From the NCBI GenBank assembly GCA_017849455.1, contig JAFIGX010000013.1:1-64000 (forward strand): a DNA stretch of 64,000 nt. The letters are read 5' to 3'. Of the stretch, positions 45,431 through 55,200 are shown piece by piece. The translations under genes and the position numbers were made by a program. The notes beneath the pieces are model-generated. The model saw only the letters and a program-made list of their open reading frames with translations, was not told where the DNA came from and searched no databases. The first letter of the stretch is position 1, and each line of letters begins with the position of its first letter. The DNA comes from Pseudobacter sp. GTDB taxonomy: Bacteria; Bacteroidota; Bacteroidia; Chitinophagales; Chitinophagaceae.

Positions 45431-46720
45431 TTAATTTTTCTTTCCATTTTTCAATGTGTCCAAAATGCCTTCATTACGTATGATGATCATACCATGCCTG
45501 TCGTCTGTGATGCCAGTCTCCAGTTTATAGGTATACTCCGGCACAGTGCCATTCATACGGGTAGGCAGATAATGAAAAGCGATATTGTTCTTCTGTTTCA
45601 ACTCATCCCCCGCTTCCACTATATGGGAAGAAATGATGAACAGACTTGTTCTCTTTCTCGCAAAAGCATGGGTAACGGCCACTGTGCCTTCATGCGCATC
45701 CTTTACATTCGTTCCCCTGAACAACTCATCAAACAGCACGAAGAGGGATTTACCCGCACCCAGTTCAGCAGCCACTTTCTTTACTCTCAACACTTCGGCA
45801 TAAAAATGACTTGCACCAATACCGAGATTATCCGGCAGGTTAATGGTAGTATATACCCCATCCATAACCGAAAACTCCATAGCTGACGCCGCCACAGGGA
45901 ATCCCATGTGCGCGATATAAACAGCTGTACTGTAGGACCTCAGAAAAGTGGACTTACCTGCCATATTGGCCCCGGTAAGGAATACAACAGATTTGCCCGC
46001 ATGCATCTCCAGGCTATTGGGCACAGGCTCTTTCAGTTCAGGATGGTACACGCCTTCCACTTTCAACACGTTGCTGCCTTTCGGCCTTACAACCGGGAAA
46101 GTGAAGTTCCTGTTATTTGCTACTGCCGCTACTGCAATGAAAACATCCAGCCCGTAAATGAAATGCAGCGCCTTCATCAACTCCTGCCTTACTTTCACAC
46201 GGAAGAGGATATCGAAGGCTGTCGTAGCGGCGTACGACAGCTTCGATGCCGGTCTTTCTTTGAAAACGGGCTCCAGACCGGGTTCTTGTAACAGGTGTAG
46301 CATGGCTGTACTTTCCCTTTTCAATCTGTCTACCTTGGTAATATCGCCCTGCCTCAGAAAATCGAAGAGGGCATGCAGCAGCTCTATGATAGCAGAAACT
46401 CCATTGGCGATCTCCTTTTCTCCCATGCCGGATCTTTGACCGTCCTTATTCTCCTGATCCTGGCTCATGTATTTCTCCACGCTATCCAGCAGGGCCGGCG
46501 TGAAAGGGAAGGCTGTTTTCATTTTCGCAAATGCACTGATGATCTCTATCCGCTCAGTGATCGCTTCCAGATCCGACAATGGATTCCTGAACATTTTTTC
46601 CAGCAGCAGCTCTCCGCCGCGGGTGGCCGCATTATTGTAGATATCGTAAATACCTTTCTGCTCTCTTTTGGCAAAGAGCCTGAGATCCCCGATTGTTTGA
46701 TCGTCTGTTTGCAGGAACAT
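45431..46720 (-). CDS. MutS-like ATPase without mismatch-recognition domain, copy B
   Basis: 429 aa. Same layout as copy A: starts at the core (GIYDIYNNAATRGGELLLEK), Walker A TGANMAGKS (249-257), switch LGIGASHFYAEVLRVK, Walker B FVLFDELFRGTNVKDAHEGT, then FIISSHIVEAGDELK. The C-terminal stretch (ITDDRHGMIIIRNEGIL) is almost the same as in copy A (ITEDRQGMMIIRNEGIL), so the two come from a duplication, and they have diverged in the helical half. They may form a heterodimer, as MutS-family ATPases are dimeric. It lies 21 bp after the GldFG gene copy 2. Confidence 0.85.
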   Translation of the reverse strand: MFLQTDDQTIGDLRLFAKREQKGIYDIYNNAATRGGELLLEKMFRNPLSDLEAITERIEIISAFAKMKTAFPFTPALLDSVEKYMSQDQENKDGQRSGMGEKEIANGVSAIIELLHALFDFLRQGDITKVDRLKRESTAMLHLLQEPGLEPVFKERPASKLSYAATTAFDILFRVKVRQELMKALHFIYGLDVFIAVAAVANNRNFTFPVVRPKGSNVLKVEGVYHPELKEPVPNSLEMHAGKSVVFLTGANMAGKSTFLRSYSTAVYIAHMGFPVAASAMEFSVMDGVYTTINLPDNLGIGASHFYAEVLRVKKVAAELGAGKSLFVLFDELFRGTNVKDAHEGTVAVTHAFARKRTSLFIISSHIVEAGDELKQKNNIAFHYLPTRMNGTVPEYTYKLETGITDDRHGMIIIRNEGILDTLKNGKKN

Positions 46721-46741
46721 CTTCTTGTAATTTTTCTGTGA

Positions 46742-49057
46742 TTATTTTCTTTTCCTCCGCACAAGGATAATGCTCCCGGTAACCAGCAAGATTGCCGGGA
46801 TCAGGTACACATAAATATTGATCATCATGGTAGCCGTGCTATTACTGATCCTGAACCTCCTGTCTTCCGGCAACCTGTAGTTGGCATACACCGGATATTT
46901 ATTGTACAAACACCAGTTGTAGAATGCCAGGCCCATCTTGCCCTGATCTATCAGTTTGCCCGACATGAAATCTGCATCGCCGGCCACTATGATCCGCTGT
47001 TCCTTATTATTTATTTTTCTCGACAGTTTCACCGCAATATTGTATCCTTCTTTTTGTACATCGCCTTCCCTGGCTGAGAACACGGGTGCGGCAGAATCCA
47101 GCACCAGCAAGCCATTCTCGATCCAGGTGTTATTATCACCCGGCATATAGATCACAGGCTCTACCTTGAAACCATCAACAGGTGTGGCTGTGATATTGGC
47201 TGCGCCTTCGTTCACCGCATTCCCTCCGAATTTGCCATACCATTGGAATAATTTGAATTCAGGCTCATCAGACATATAATTCCCCTCTTTGGTAACATAG
47301 TTGAAGAACACATTGGGTCTCTCATGTGGATCGGGATGCACTATCATGCCGCTGTCTACCTGTATCCCGATCTTTTTCAGTACCTGGGCCAAAATGAACT
47401 GCTTGCCTGGTTCGGAATAAATTATAGCATTGCCGCCATTGGCTATGTACTTATCGATGCGCGCTATTTCAGCTTCGCTGTAGGGAGATCTGGGGTCGGC
47501 CACAACCAGCACATCGAGGTTGGCCGGGATGTCCTTATCCATTATCGAGATGGTATCTGAGTCAATCCCTTTATTGATCAGGGATTTTCGGTTACTCTTC
47601 AGGGTAGCATGTTTACCGAAATCCCTTGGCGTGAAACGCATCGGGTTACGCTCGAAATGACCGGTCAGGAAGGTTGCTTTTACATCTTTTTCCCTTACCA
47701 GTTTCATGAATGAGCCTGCAACATGGTCAGGGTCAGGCCAGGTCATACCATCCTCATATGCTCCCAGCACAGATTTACGTCCCTTGTATTCCAGCTCCAT
47801 CAGTAGTCGCAGATCTTCAGCCCGCAGCATTTCGATATTCTTCACTTCGGAAGGCTTTTTGAAAAGGGATGGACGGATACCCATGACCTCTGCCCTGATA
47901 GCGGCGATCTCATCCATGCTCTTTTTCGGATACTCTTTATATAGCGCACTGTCGCCTTTGGGGATATCATAATAATATTCGTATCTGAATTTCAGGTTAG
48001 GATAGAACCTGATATACTTTTCCCAGAAAAGAAGGATATACTCATTTCTGTTCTGAGGCAAACCTGACACGGCACGGCGGTGGAAGAGGTTGGTGTACAA
48101 GGTTACAGTAACTGGCGAGCCGTCCAGTTTTTTGAGCACATCCTGTACGTCCGGTGTCAGCGTGTTGATCTTATTCCTTGTCATGTCTGCGTAAGCGATG
48201 AAGCCGGGCCTTGAAGTAAAATAGCCTACAGTCAGCACCAACAGGAACAGAAGACCATACCTGGAAAAATTTGCTGTCCATTTTTTGGGCTCCTGCTTAC
48301 TGTTCAGCCTGATGATGGCAAATCCAAGGAAGAGGACAATGATCAGCAAATAATAGATAATATCCCTGCTGGTGATCATACCTCTCATCATGGCGCCGAT
48401 CTTTCCACTTAATGAGAGCGCATAAGTGAAGTCGCGAAAAAGATCATATTGCTGCCAGAGGCCACTTAATGCCGTCAGCAAATAGAAAGTAGCAAAGGTC
48501 AGCACTGCCGCCACTATCTGGTAGTTGGTGAGGCAACTGATGAACAATCCAATGGCCGTATAAGCATTTACGAGCAGGAAGAAACCAGTTAATACAGACA
48601 GGAACCAACCTGTTTCCGGATGCTCCATCGTAAAGCATGCTGTAAGGATCACCATCACTAATCCCAACAACAGCAGCATATTGAAACATACCATTCCCAG
48701 GTATTTTCCGAGAACGATCTCACGTGAACTGATGGGAGAAGAATACAATAATTTGATGGAACCACTGGTCACCTCCCTGTTGATAAGTCCCATGGTCAGC
48801 AGGGGAATGAACATATAGAGATTGCCGGCTAAATTCTTCAGTATCTCAGGCATCAGTCGTACAAATAAGCCCTCATTGAAACCAAGCCAGTTGGGATCCA
48901 AGTCCATAAGCACTTCCTGGAGCATGGTGGCTTTTTCCTGTGGAATAAAAAAGATAGCCGCCACAAAAACATAGAAAACAAGCAATACAAACCAGGCAAC
49001 CGGCGAAAAGAAAAGATATCTGAGCTCTGCTCTGGCTATTTTATAAATGATCTTCAT
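46742..49057 (-). CDS. GldF-GldG fusion (ABC-2 permease plus Gldg domain), copy 2
   Basis: 771 aa, the same length as copy 1 and alike throughout (MKIIYKIARAELRYLFFSPV against MKIIFKIARAELRTLFYSPV). Permease half with TM helices, SGSIKLLYSSPISSREIVLG, then the Gldg part (VTVTLYTNLFHRRAVSGLP, LDVLVVADPRSPY, NAIIYSEPGKQFI). The final TM helix is followed by RRKRK. It directly follows the ATP-binding gene (11-bp gap), so these two are the primary transporter. Copy 1 at the end of the operon would give a heterodimer or a second permease served by the same ATPase. Confidence 0.88.
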   Translation of the reverse strand: MKIIYKIARAELRYLFFSPVAWFVLLVFYVFVAAIFFIPQEKATMLQEVLMDLDPNWLGFNEGLFVRLMPEILKNLAGNLYMFIPLLTMGLINREVTSGSIKLLYSSPISSREIVLGKYLGMVCFNMLLLLGLVMVILTACFTMEHPETGWFLSVLTGFFLLVNAYTAIGLFISCLTNYQIVAAVLTFATFYLLTALSGLWQQYDLFRDFTYALSLSGKIGAMMRGMITSRDIIYYLLIIVLFLGFAIIRLNSKQEPKKWTANFSRYGLLFLLVLTVGYFTSRPGFIAYADMTRNKINTLTPDVQDVLKKLDGSPVTVTLYTNLFHRRAVSGLPQNRNEYILLFWEKYIRFYPNLKFRYEYYYDIPKGDSALYKEYPKKSMDEIAAIRAEVMGIRPSLFKKPSEVKNIEMLRAEDLRLLMELEYKGRKSVLGAYEDGMTWPDPDHVAGSFMKLVREKDVKATFLTGHFERNPMRFTPRDFGKHATLKSNRKSLINKGIDSDTISIMDKDIPANLDVLVVADPRSPYSEAEIARIDKYIANGGNAIIYSEPGKQFILAQVLKKIGIQVDSGMIVHPDPHERPNVFFNYVTKEGNYMSDEPEFKLFQWYGKFGGNAVNEGAANITATPVDGFKVEPVIYMPGDNNTWIENGLLVLDSAAPVFSAREGDVQKEGYNIAVKLSRKINNKEQRIIVAGDADFMSGKLIDQGKMGLAFYNWCLYNKYPVYANYRLPEDRRFRISNSTATMMINIYVYLIPAILLVTGSIILVRRKRK

Positions 49058-49068
49058 GGTTACCGGTT

Positions 49069-49989
49069 TTAAGATTGCATGGACAATTGTTTGAACACAT
49101 CATCCAACAGGGACCTTTCCAGGTTGATCTCCTGAAGTCTCCATCCATGTTGCATGCTGGCGGCAATCACAGACTCGGCAATGGTATTGTTGCCATTGAA
49201 GAATAACCTGCATTGTTTCGCCGTCAGGAATTCCACCCTGGTAATTCCGGGAATCTTCAACAAATCTGTTTCCGATGGAGCATTTTCCATCACAGCAATG
49301 AGGCTGGTAGGTTGCAGATAATTATTGAAAGAATCCATAGAATCGGAGAACACGATCCTGCCGCCTTCGATCATAATGATATCACGGCAAAGCAGGTTGA
49401 TCTCACTCAACACATGTGAGCTCAGCAAAACGATATGATCATTGCCGATATCACGGATCAGTTTCCTGGCCTCGATGATCTGGTTAGGATCAAGTCCATT
49501 GGTAGGTTCATCCAGGATCACCACACTGGGTTTGTGGATGATGGCCTGCGCTATGCCTACACGCTGCCTGTAACCGCCTGATAAATTCTTGATCAGCCTG
49601 GAACTGAAATGGGCAATGCCGGTCTTATCCATGGCTTCAGCCACCGCGCGTTTCACTTGCATCTTATCTATGAAACGCAGGTCTGCTGCATAGGTCAGGT
49701 ACTCGTTCACAGTAAAATCAGCATAGAGTGGTGGCGTTTGCGGCAGGAATCCCAACTGGCGCTTGGCCAGCCTGGGATCATCTTTCTTATTGATGCCGTT
49801 GATATATACATCTCCTTCTGTTTGCTTCAGTACACCACAAATGATATTCATGGTGGTGGATTTGCCAGCTCCATTGGATCCGAGCAAACCAATTACACCT
49901 GTACTGCTGATCTCGAAGTTTATGTCACGGATAGCCCAGGCAGAGGAATACCTATGGGAGAGGTTCTCCACTTTTAATACTGTACTCAT
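49069..49989 (-). CDS. ABC transporter ATP-binding protein, GldA-like
   Basis: 306 aa. Walker A GSNGAGKST (37-45), Q-loop near LPQTPPLYADF, signature LSGGYRQRVG (136-145), Walker B VVILDEPTNGLDP (156-168), H-loop LLSSHVLSEI. The C-terminal 80 residues are an accessory part as in CcmA/GldA proteins. It is the only canonical ABC ATPase in the locus and presumably powers both GldFG fusions. Upstream is the DUF4397 gene (42-bp gap). Confidence 0.92.
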   Translation of the reverse strand: MSTVLKVENLSHRYSSAWAIRDINFEISSTGVIGLLGSNGAGKSTTMNIICGVLKQTEGDVYINGINKKDDPRLAKRQLGFLPQTPPLYADFTVNEYLTYAADLRFIDKMQVKRAVAEAMDKTGIAHFSSRLIKNLSGGYRQRVGIAQAIIHKPSVVILDEPTNGLDPNQIIEARKLIRDIGNDHIVLLSSHVLSEINLLCRDIIMIEGGRIVFSDSMDSFNNYLQPTSLIAVMENAPSETDLLKIPGITRVEFLTAKQCRLFFNGNNTIAESVIAASMQHGWRLQEINLERSLLDDVFKQLSMQS

Positions 49990-50031
49990 AATATGTAATG
50001 GATGAATTAAAAACTGATCGGAAAGAAATAT

Positions 50032-50796
50032 TTATCGATGAGGCATTAAAACCAGTTTCGGCAGCAGCGTGCCGGTACCACCCTGCTTACCCACCAACAC
50101 CACTGTATTAGACTTGTTGTACCAGGCGTTGCTCCCCGTGTTACCGGAAAAATCGTTCACCTTATCAGCAACATAGGTCGCGATGAGACCCCCGGTATTC
50201 AGATCCCTGATCTCGAATTCATATTTCGCAATAGTGATATTGGCAGGCAATTTTATGAACTCAGAAAAACTCCTCAGCTGTACCTGTTGAATGAAACTGC
50301 CTGCAGGCTGTCCTTTCAGGTTCACGCTGATGGTCTGGTCTTCACTGAAATTGGCAAACCTGATATTGGTAACACTATCTCCCATGCCCAGCGGAGGTAT
50401 CTGATCCTGGTGCCAGATATATTTTGCTGTGGACTTTGAACCATAGAGAAAGAGAGAATAAATGGAACCATTCTCATATTCCAGGTTACCTGTTACAATG
50501 GGAGCATCCTTTGGCAAAGTATCCAGCCTGCTATAGAACTGAACTGGTTGCGGAGAGGCATTCAGGTAAAACCGGTTGTTGGCAGGAACGAAAGCATTAC
50601 TGTTGAGCAGACGGTTGGTCTTGAATACTTGTGGCCGCAGATCGGTCAGGTTGATGTACACACCGGTACCATCATTCAGGGCATTAAATACCTGGATGGT
50701 AGCGGGACTTCCCGGATTCGGCTCCCTCTTGCTGCATGCATTCAATAGCAGGATCAACAGTAAGGACGCAGTTGGTAAAATATATTTTGATGACAT
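50032..50796 (-). CDS. DUF4397-domain lipoprotein
   Basis: 254 aa from the ATG at 50796 (MSSKYILPTASLLLILLLNAC). A longer start at 50847 would overlap the SusD gene. Lipobox LLNAC (Cys 21). The DUF4397 beta-sandwich begins about residue 30 (PATIQVFNALNDGTGVYINL) and ends in VVLVGKQGGTGTLLP. This domain is common in Bacteroidota surface lipoproteins encoded beside SusD. It starts 10 bp after susD and probably forms part of its outer-membrane complex. Ligand unknown. Confidence 0.85.
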   Translation of the reverse strand: MSSKYILPTASLLLILLLNACSKREPNPGSPATIQVFNALNDGTGVYINLTDLRPQVFKTNRLLNSNAFVPANNRFYLNASPQPVQFYSRLDTLPKDAPIVTGNLEYENGSIYSLFLYGSKSTAKYIWHQDQIPPLGMGDSVTNIRFANFSEDQTISVNLKGQPAGSFIQQVQLRSFSEFIKLPANITIAKYEFEIRDLNTGGLIATYVADKVNDFSGNTGSNAWYNKSNTVVLVGKQGGTGTLLPKLVLMPHR

Positions 50797-50806
50797 TGGG
50801 TTTCGT

Positions 50807-52258
50807 TTAGTTGGTATTATATTCAGGATTCTGCACCAGCTGTCCATTCCGTTTGATATCTACGTCGGGGACCGGATAGAGAAGCTGGTAATCGCCCCAC
50901 CAGGGTTGCTTCTGTGGAAGAGCAGGCAGCACTTCAGCGGCTTTGCCGGTACGCTTCAGATCGAACCAGCGATGACCCCATTCTGCAAACAACTCGATCC
51001 TTCGCTCATGTGCGATCGTATCTATCACGGCGGTAACGGGCAGGTTCTCGTCAAGCGCGGGGATATTGGCTCTTGTACGAAGAAGATTGATGTCGGCAAT
51101 GGCATCTTTCACATTACCGGGAGAACCTTTGGCGATGGCCTCTGCACGGATCAGGTATTGCTCCGCCAGCCTCATCACTACATAGTATTCCAGTCCCTGT
51201 CCGTTCTTATATTTTGCAGGCGTACTGTAAGGCGGATAAACGCCCACCCAGGTGTTCTTTCTTTTGTCGTTGGGCTCAAAGCTGCTGAGCAGTTGATCGC
51301 TCAATCTGAAATCGGGTGTTACTGTGGGGAAATTGAGATTGAATAAGAACCTGAGCCCTTCCGGTGTTCCATTTTTGAATGTTACATCATCGCCGTTTTG
51401 CTTCAATTGGAAGATGGCCTCTTTACTGCCTTTCAGGAAAACCTTCGACAGATCGGTTTCCAGGTCGAACAAGGCTTTCTGGTTGATCACTTCGGTAGCA
51501 CTGCTGATGGCCAGTTGGTACTGACCCGTGTACAGGTACACCCGCGCCAGAAGCGCTTCTGCAAACCATTTGTTCACCCGCACTTTTTCATTATTGCCGA
51601 AGGAGAAGTCGCTGCTTAAAAGTGAACGTGCCTTCACCAGGTCAGCAATGATCTGCTCATATACTTTTGATACCGGAGACCTTGAAAGCGCCAGGTTCTT
51701 CTTTGAATCGGAGCTCAGTACAAGTGGACAATCACCAAAGAAATTCACGAGATGGAAATAGCTGAAGGCTCTCAGGGCCAGGGCCTCACCGGTAAGCTGA
51801 TCCCGTACACTCTTCACCAGTTCTGTAGACGTGGATGCTTCGATCCCTTCAATAACGGCAGTGGCGTCAAACACGATCCGGTAAGCTGTATTCCAGATGG
51901 CGTCAGGCTTTCGGGATAAGGTTGTAGTGAGTTTATTCTGGGCAACAGCCAGGTCATAGGCATTGAAGGTTGCAGGCAATACCAGCTCATCTGAAGAGAG
52001 GCCAGCGGCAATGGTGGTAAGTCCTGCTGCGAAATAAGATTCCGCTGCGTATACAGATCCGGGGCCTGTTGCTCCATTGATCATTTTGGAATAAATACCT
52101 GAAATGGCAAATTCCGCCTGCCTGTTATTGGCAAACATTTCATCGGTAGTAATGGAGGAGAGGGGAGGATCTATTTCCAGTAATTTTTTGCAGCTGCTCA
52201 GCAGAAGCACTGCAGACACCAGGCTGAGACAGAATTGTATGGCAGCATGTTTACGCAT
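50807..52258 (-). CDS. RagB/SusD-family outer-membrane lipoprotein
   Basis: 483 aa. Lipobox LLSSC (Cys about 23) then KKLLEIDPP, the usual SusD start. TPR-like helices: AIWNTAYRIVFDATAVIEGI, LTGEALALRAFSYFHLVNFF. C-terminal hallmarks: MRLAEQYLIRAEAIAKG and IAHERRIELFAEWGHRWFDL followed by KRTG. It ends with the usual YPVPDVDIKRNGQLVQNPEY. It sits 9 bp after the SusC gene and pairs with it. Confidence 0.95.
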   Translation of the reverse strand: MRKHAAIQFCLSLVSAVLLLSSCKKLLEIDPPLSSITTDEMFANNRQAEFAISGIYSKMINGATGPGSVYAAESYFAAGLTTIAAGLSSDELVLPATFNAYDLAVAQNKLTTTLSRKPDAIWNTAYRIVFDATAVIEGIEASTSTELVKSVRDQLTGEALALRAFSYFHLVNFFGDCPLVLSSDSKKNLALSRSPVSKVYEQIIADLVKARSLLSSDFSFGNNEKVRVNKWFAEALLARVYLYTGQYQLAISSATEVINQKALFDLETDLSKVFLKGSKEAIFQLKQNGDDVTFKNGTPEGLRFLFNLNFPTVTPDFRLSDQLLSSFEPNDKRKNTWVGVYPPYSTPAKYKNGQGLEYYVVMRLAEQYLIRAEAIAKGSPGNVKDAIADINLLRTRANIPALDENLPVTAVIDTIAHERRIELFAEWGHRWFDLKRTGKAAEVLPALPQKQPWWGDYQLLYPVPDVDIKRNGQLVQNPEYNTN

Positions 52259-52267
52259 AAGCAGGGT

Positions 52268-55200
52268 TTAGAAGGTGAATTGAATATTGGCAGTGATGGT
52301 CCTGGGTATGGGGGTTCCGTTGAAGGCGTTCGCCACTTCGGGATCAAGTCCTTTGTAGGAGGTTATGGTGAAAAGATTATTACTGTTCACACCGAGCGTA
52401 ACACCCTTCAAACCTGCTTTTTTGCACCAGTTCTGCGGGAGCCTGTATGCAAGGCTCAGGTTGCCCATGCGCATATAGGACCCATTCACATATTTGGCAT
52501 CGGACCTGATGTACTGGGTAATGTTGATATTGGTTCCAACGGTTGTGTACCTGGGATACTTTGCAATATCCCCCGGATTCCTCCAGTGATCGGTGAGCCT
52601 CTCTGCAGGAAGCGACATATTGTACATGCCTCCTACAATGGCATTCAGGTAAGGATCCAGGCGCACCCTGTTCACGAAAACGAAAGTGGTATAGAGTGAG
52701 AAATTCTTGTACCCGAAATTCAGTCCCATGCTACCCGTGTATTTCTCTGTTCTGTCAATCACAACATACCGGTCATCATTGTCCTGAACAGGGATGAGGG
52801 TGACAGGAGCATTAACTATCCCATCCTTGTTGCGATCTTCAAAAGTATAAGCGCCGGTCATCGGATCTATTCCGGTATAGTGGAGCAGATATTCAGAATT
52901 GAGCGACTGTCCCACTTTCAGGTTGTTCTTGTATTGCGAATTCTCGATGCCGGGAAAGTCCACCAGTCGATTCTTATTCCTGCTGATCATGAAATTCATG
53001 GAGAGATTCATATTCTTTTTTTGGATCAGATCAGCTCTCAATTCCAGCTCCACCCCGGTATTGGCAATCTTTGCCTGCCAGTTCATCGTTGTAAAATCGA
53101 ATCCCGTGTAGAGTGGCGTAGACACCTGTGTCAATTGGTTGCTGGCAATATTCCTGTACACGGATATATCCACTGAAAGCCTGTTATCTAAGAAAGCAAG
53201 GTTGGCTGCCAGTTCCGACTTCCAGGTGCTCTCCCATTGGAATTCCTGGTTCAGCGGGCTCAATACATTGAAAGCATCCATACCATTATACTTCAGGAGC
53301 GACACCGGGCTCAGGGCTGATATTCCGGTACCCCATCGTGATAAATACTCATAGTCCCCGATCTGATCACTACCAGTGGTGCCCACACTTCCCCTGAATT
53401 TTACAAAGCTGACCCAGGATGGCAGGATCTCCTGCATCCATGCTTCATCGGAGGCGATCCAGGCCGCTCCTGCGGAAGCGAAATTCCCGAATTGCCTACC
53501 CGGTCCAAACCTTGAAGAGCCATCCCTTTTCGCATTCAGGTTCAATACATACTTGTTATCCCAAACATATTTCAGGATAGCAGCCGTTGATGCGTATTTG
53601 TATTGCTTATATCCCTCACTGATGGTTTTGGTACCGGCATTGTTATAGCTCTTCATCAGGGCATCATTGGAATAATTGCTTCCCTGAATGGTCTCTGCAC
53701 GCGTGGTGATACTTTGGTAGGTTCCGATAAGCTGAACAGAGAAATTGCCTTTCCCGATATTGGTATTGTATGCTATCTGTGGTTCTATATTGAATTCAGT
53801 CTGCGTGGATCGCCCATAATAAGCGCCGGGGAAGCTTGAATAAAAAGTATCCTTCGCAGCTTTGGGGAAGATATAAATATTCTCGTTATGCGAGAGGTTG
53901 AAACCACCTGCCGTGGAGAGCACAAGACCTTTCACGGGCTGGAAGCTCAGGTTGAGATTGGTTTGCATGGCATAGGTCTTGCTCTCGCTGGTTATCTTAA
54001 GTCCGCTAAAAGGGAAAAGGCTGGTAGTTCTTCCCCGGTAAGGAATGAAGTTGAATTCTCCTTTCTCGTTGTAGATATCCGGAGCGTTGGGTGGAATAGT
54101 ATTCAGATCACCCGGAGGGCTGGCCTTTACATTGGTGAAGGCAATATTGTTACCGAAATTCAGCTTGAATTTCTGGTTCACACCACTGTGACTCACAGTA
54201 GTTCTCAAAGTACCGCGCTGATTCTTCCCGCCATTGTTCATGATCTCTTTTGTGGTGCCATACCCCCCGGAGAGATTGTAGCTGGTTTGCGGTGTACCGC
54301 CTCCCACACTCATATTCATGTCCAGGGTATTGCCCACTCCAATCAGTTGTCTTTGCCAGTCTGTGTATTTGTTTTGATCCCAAAGTACCAGGTCGGGAGC
54401 ACTGTAAACATCAGCAGCAATGCCATCATTTCTGAGCGCTTCCCTCCGGATAGCCAGGTACTCCTGTGTATTCAGCATCTTGGGATAGCGCTGATTGAAC
54501 TTGGTGCCATTAGAAATGCGGATATTGAAACTGGTAAGGCCCGTTTTGGCCTTTTTGGTAGTGATCAGTATCACGCCATTGGCGCCCCTCGATCCATAGA
54601 TGGCGGTTGCATCGGCATCTTTCAGCACATCAACACGCTCTATATCCATCGGATTGATACTGAGCAGGGGATTTTCTCCATTGGTCAGGGAAAGACCCGC
54701 TTGTACTGCTCCCGGGTTTGCTGAGGCCAATGAAGTGGAAAGAGTAGCTGGCAGAAAGGTGAGGGGTACGCCATCTATCACATAGAGAGGGTCAGTAAAA
54801 CCATTGGGGTTGATGGTGTTCCTTCCGCGGATCACTACATTCACAGGCGCTGCTCCGTTGCCAGAGGTCTGGGTCACCACCATTCCGGGCACCCGTCCTA
54901 CCAGGGCTTCCAGCACAGTCATCACAGGTTGGCGTTGAATATCTTCCCCTTTCACGGTGCTGATATTGCCTGTCACCAGTCTTTTGGTTGTTTTTCCATA
55001 GGCCGTTATCACCGTTTCTTCCAGCACCACATCAGCTACACTCAGAAAAAAGATATATTCCTGACCGGTCTTGCGCACCAGGTTCCTCCCTTCGCTATAG
55101 GAGCTGCCATCGGTCATGGATCGAAGTTTGGCAACAGATAATTCCAGCTTTTGAAAACCGATGGATGTTATCACCAGTATCGCATCATCTGGAATACCTG

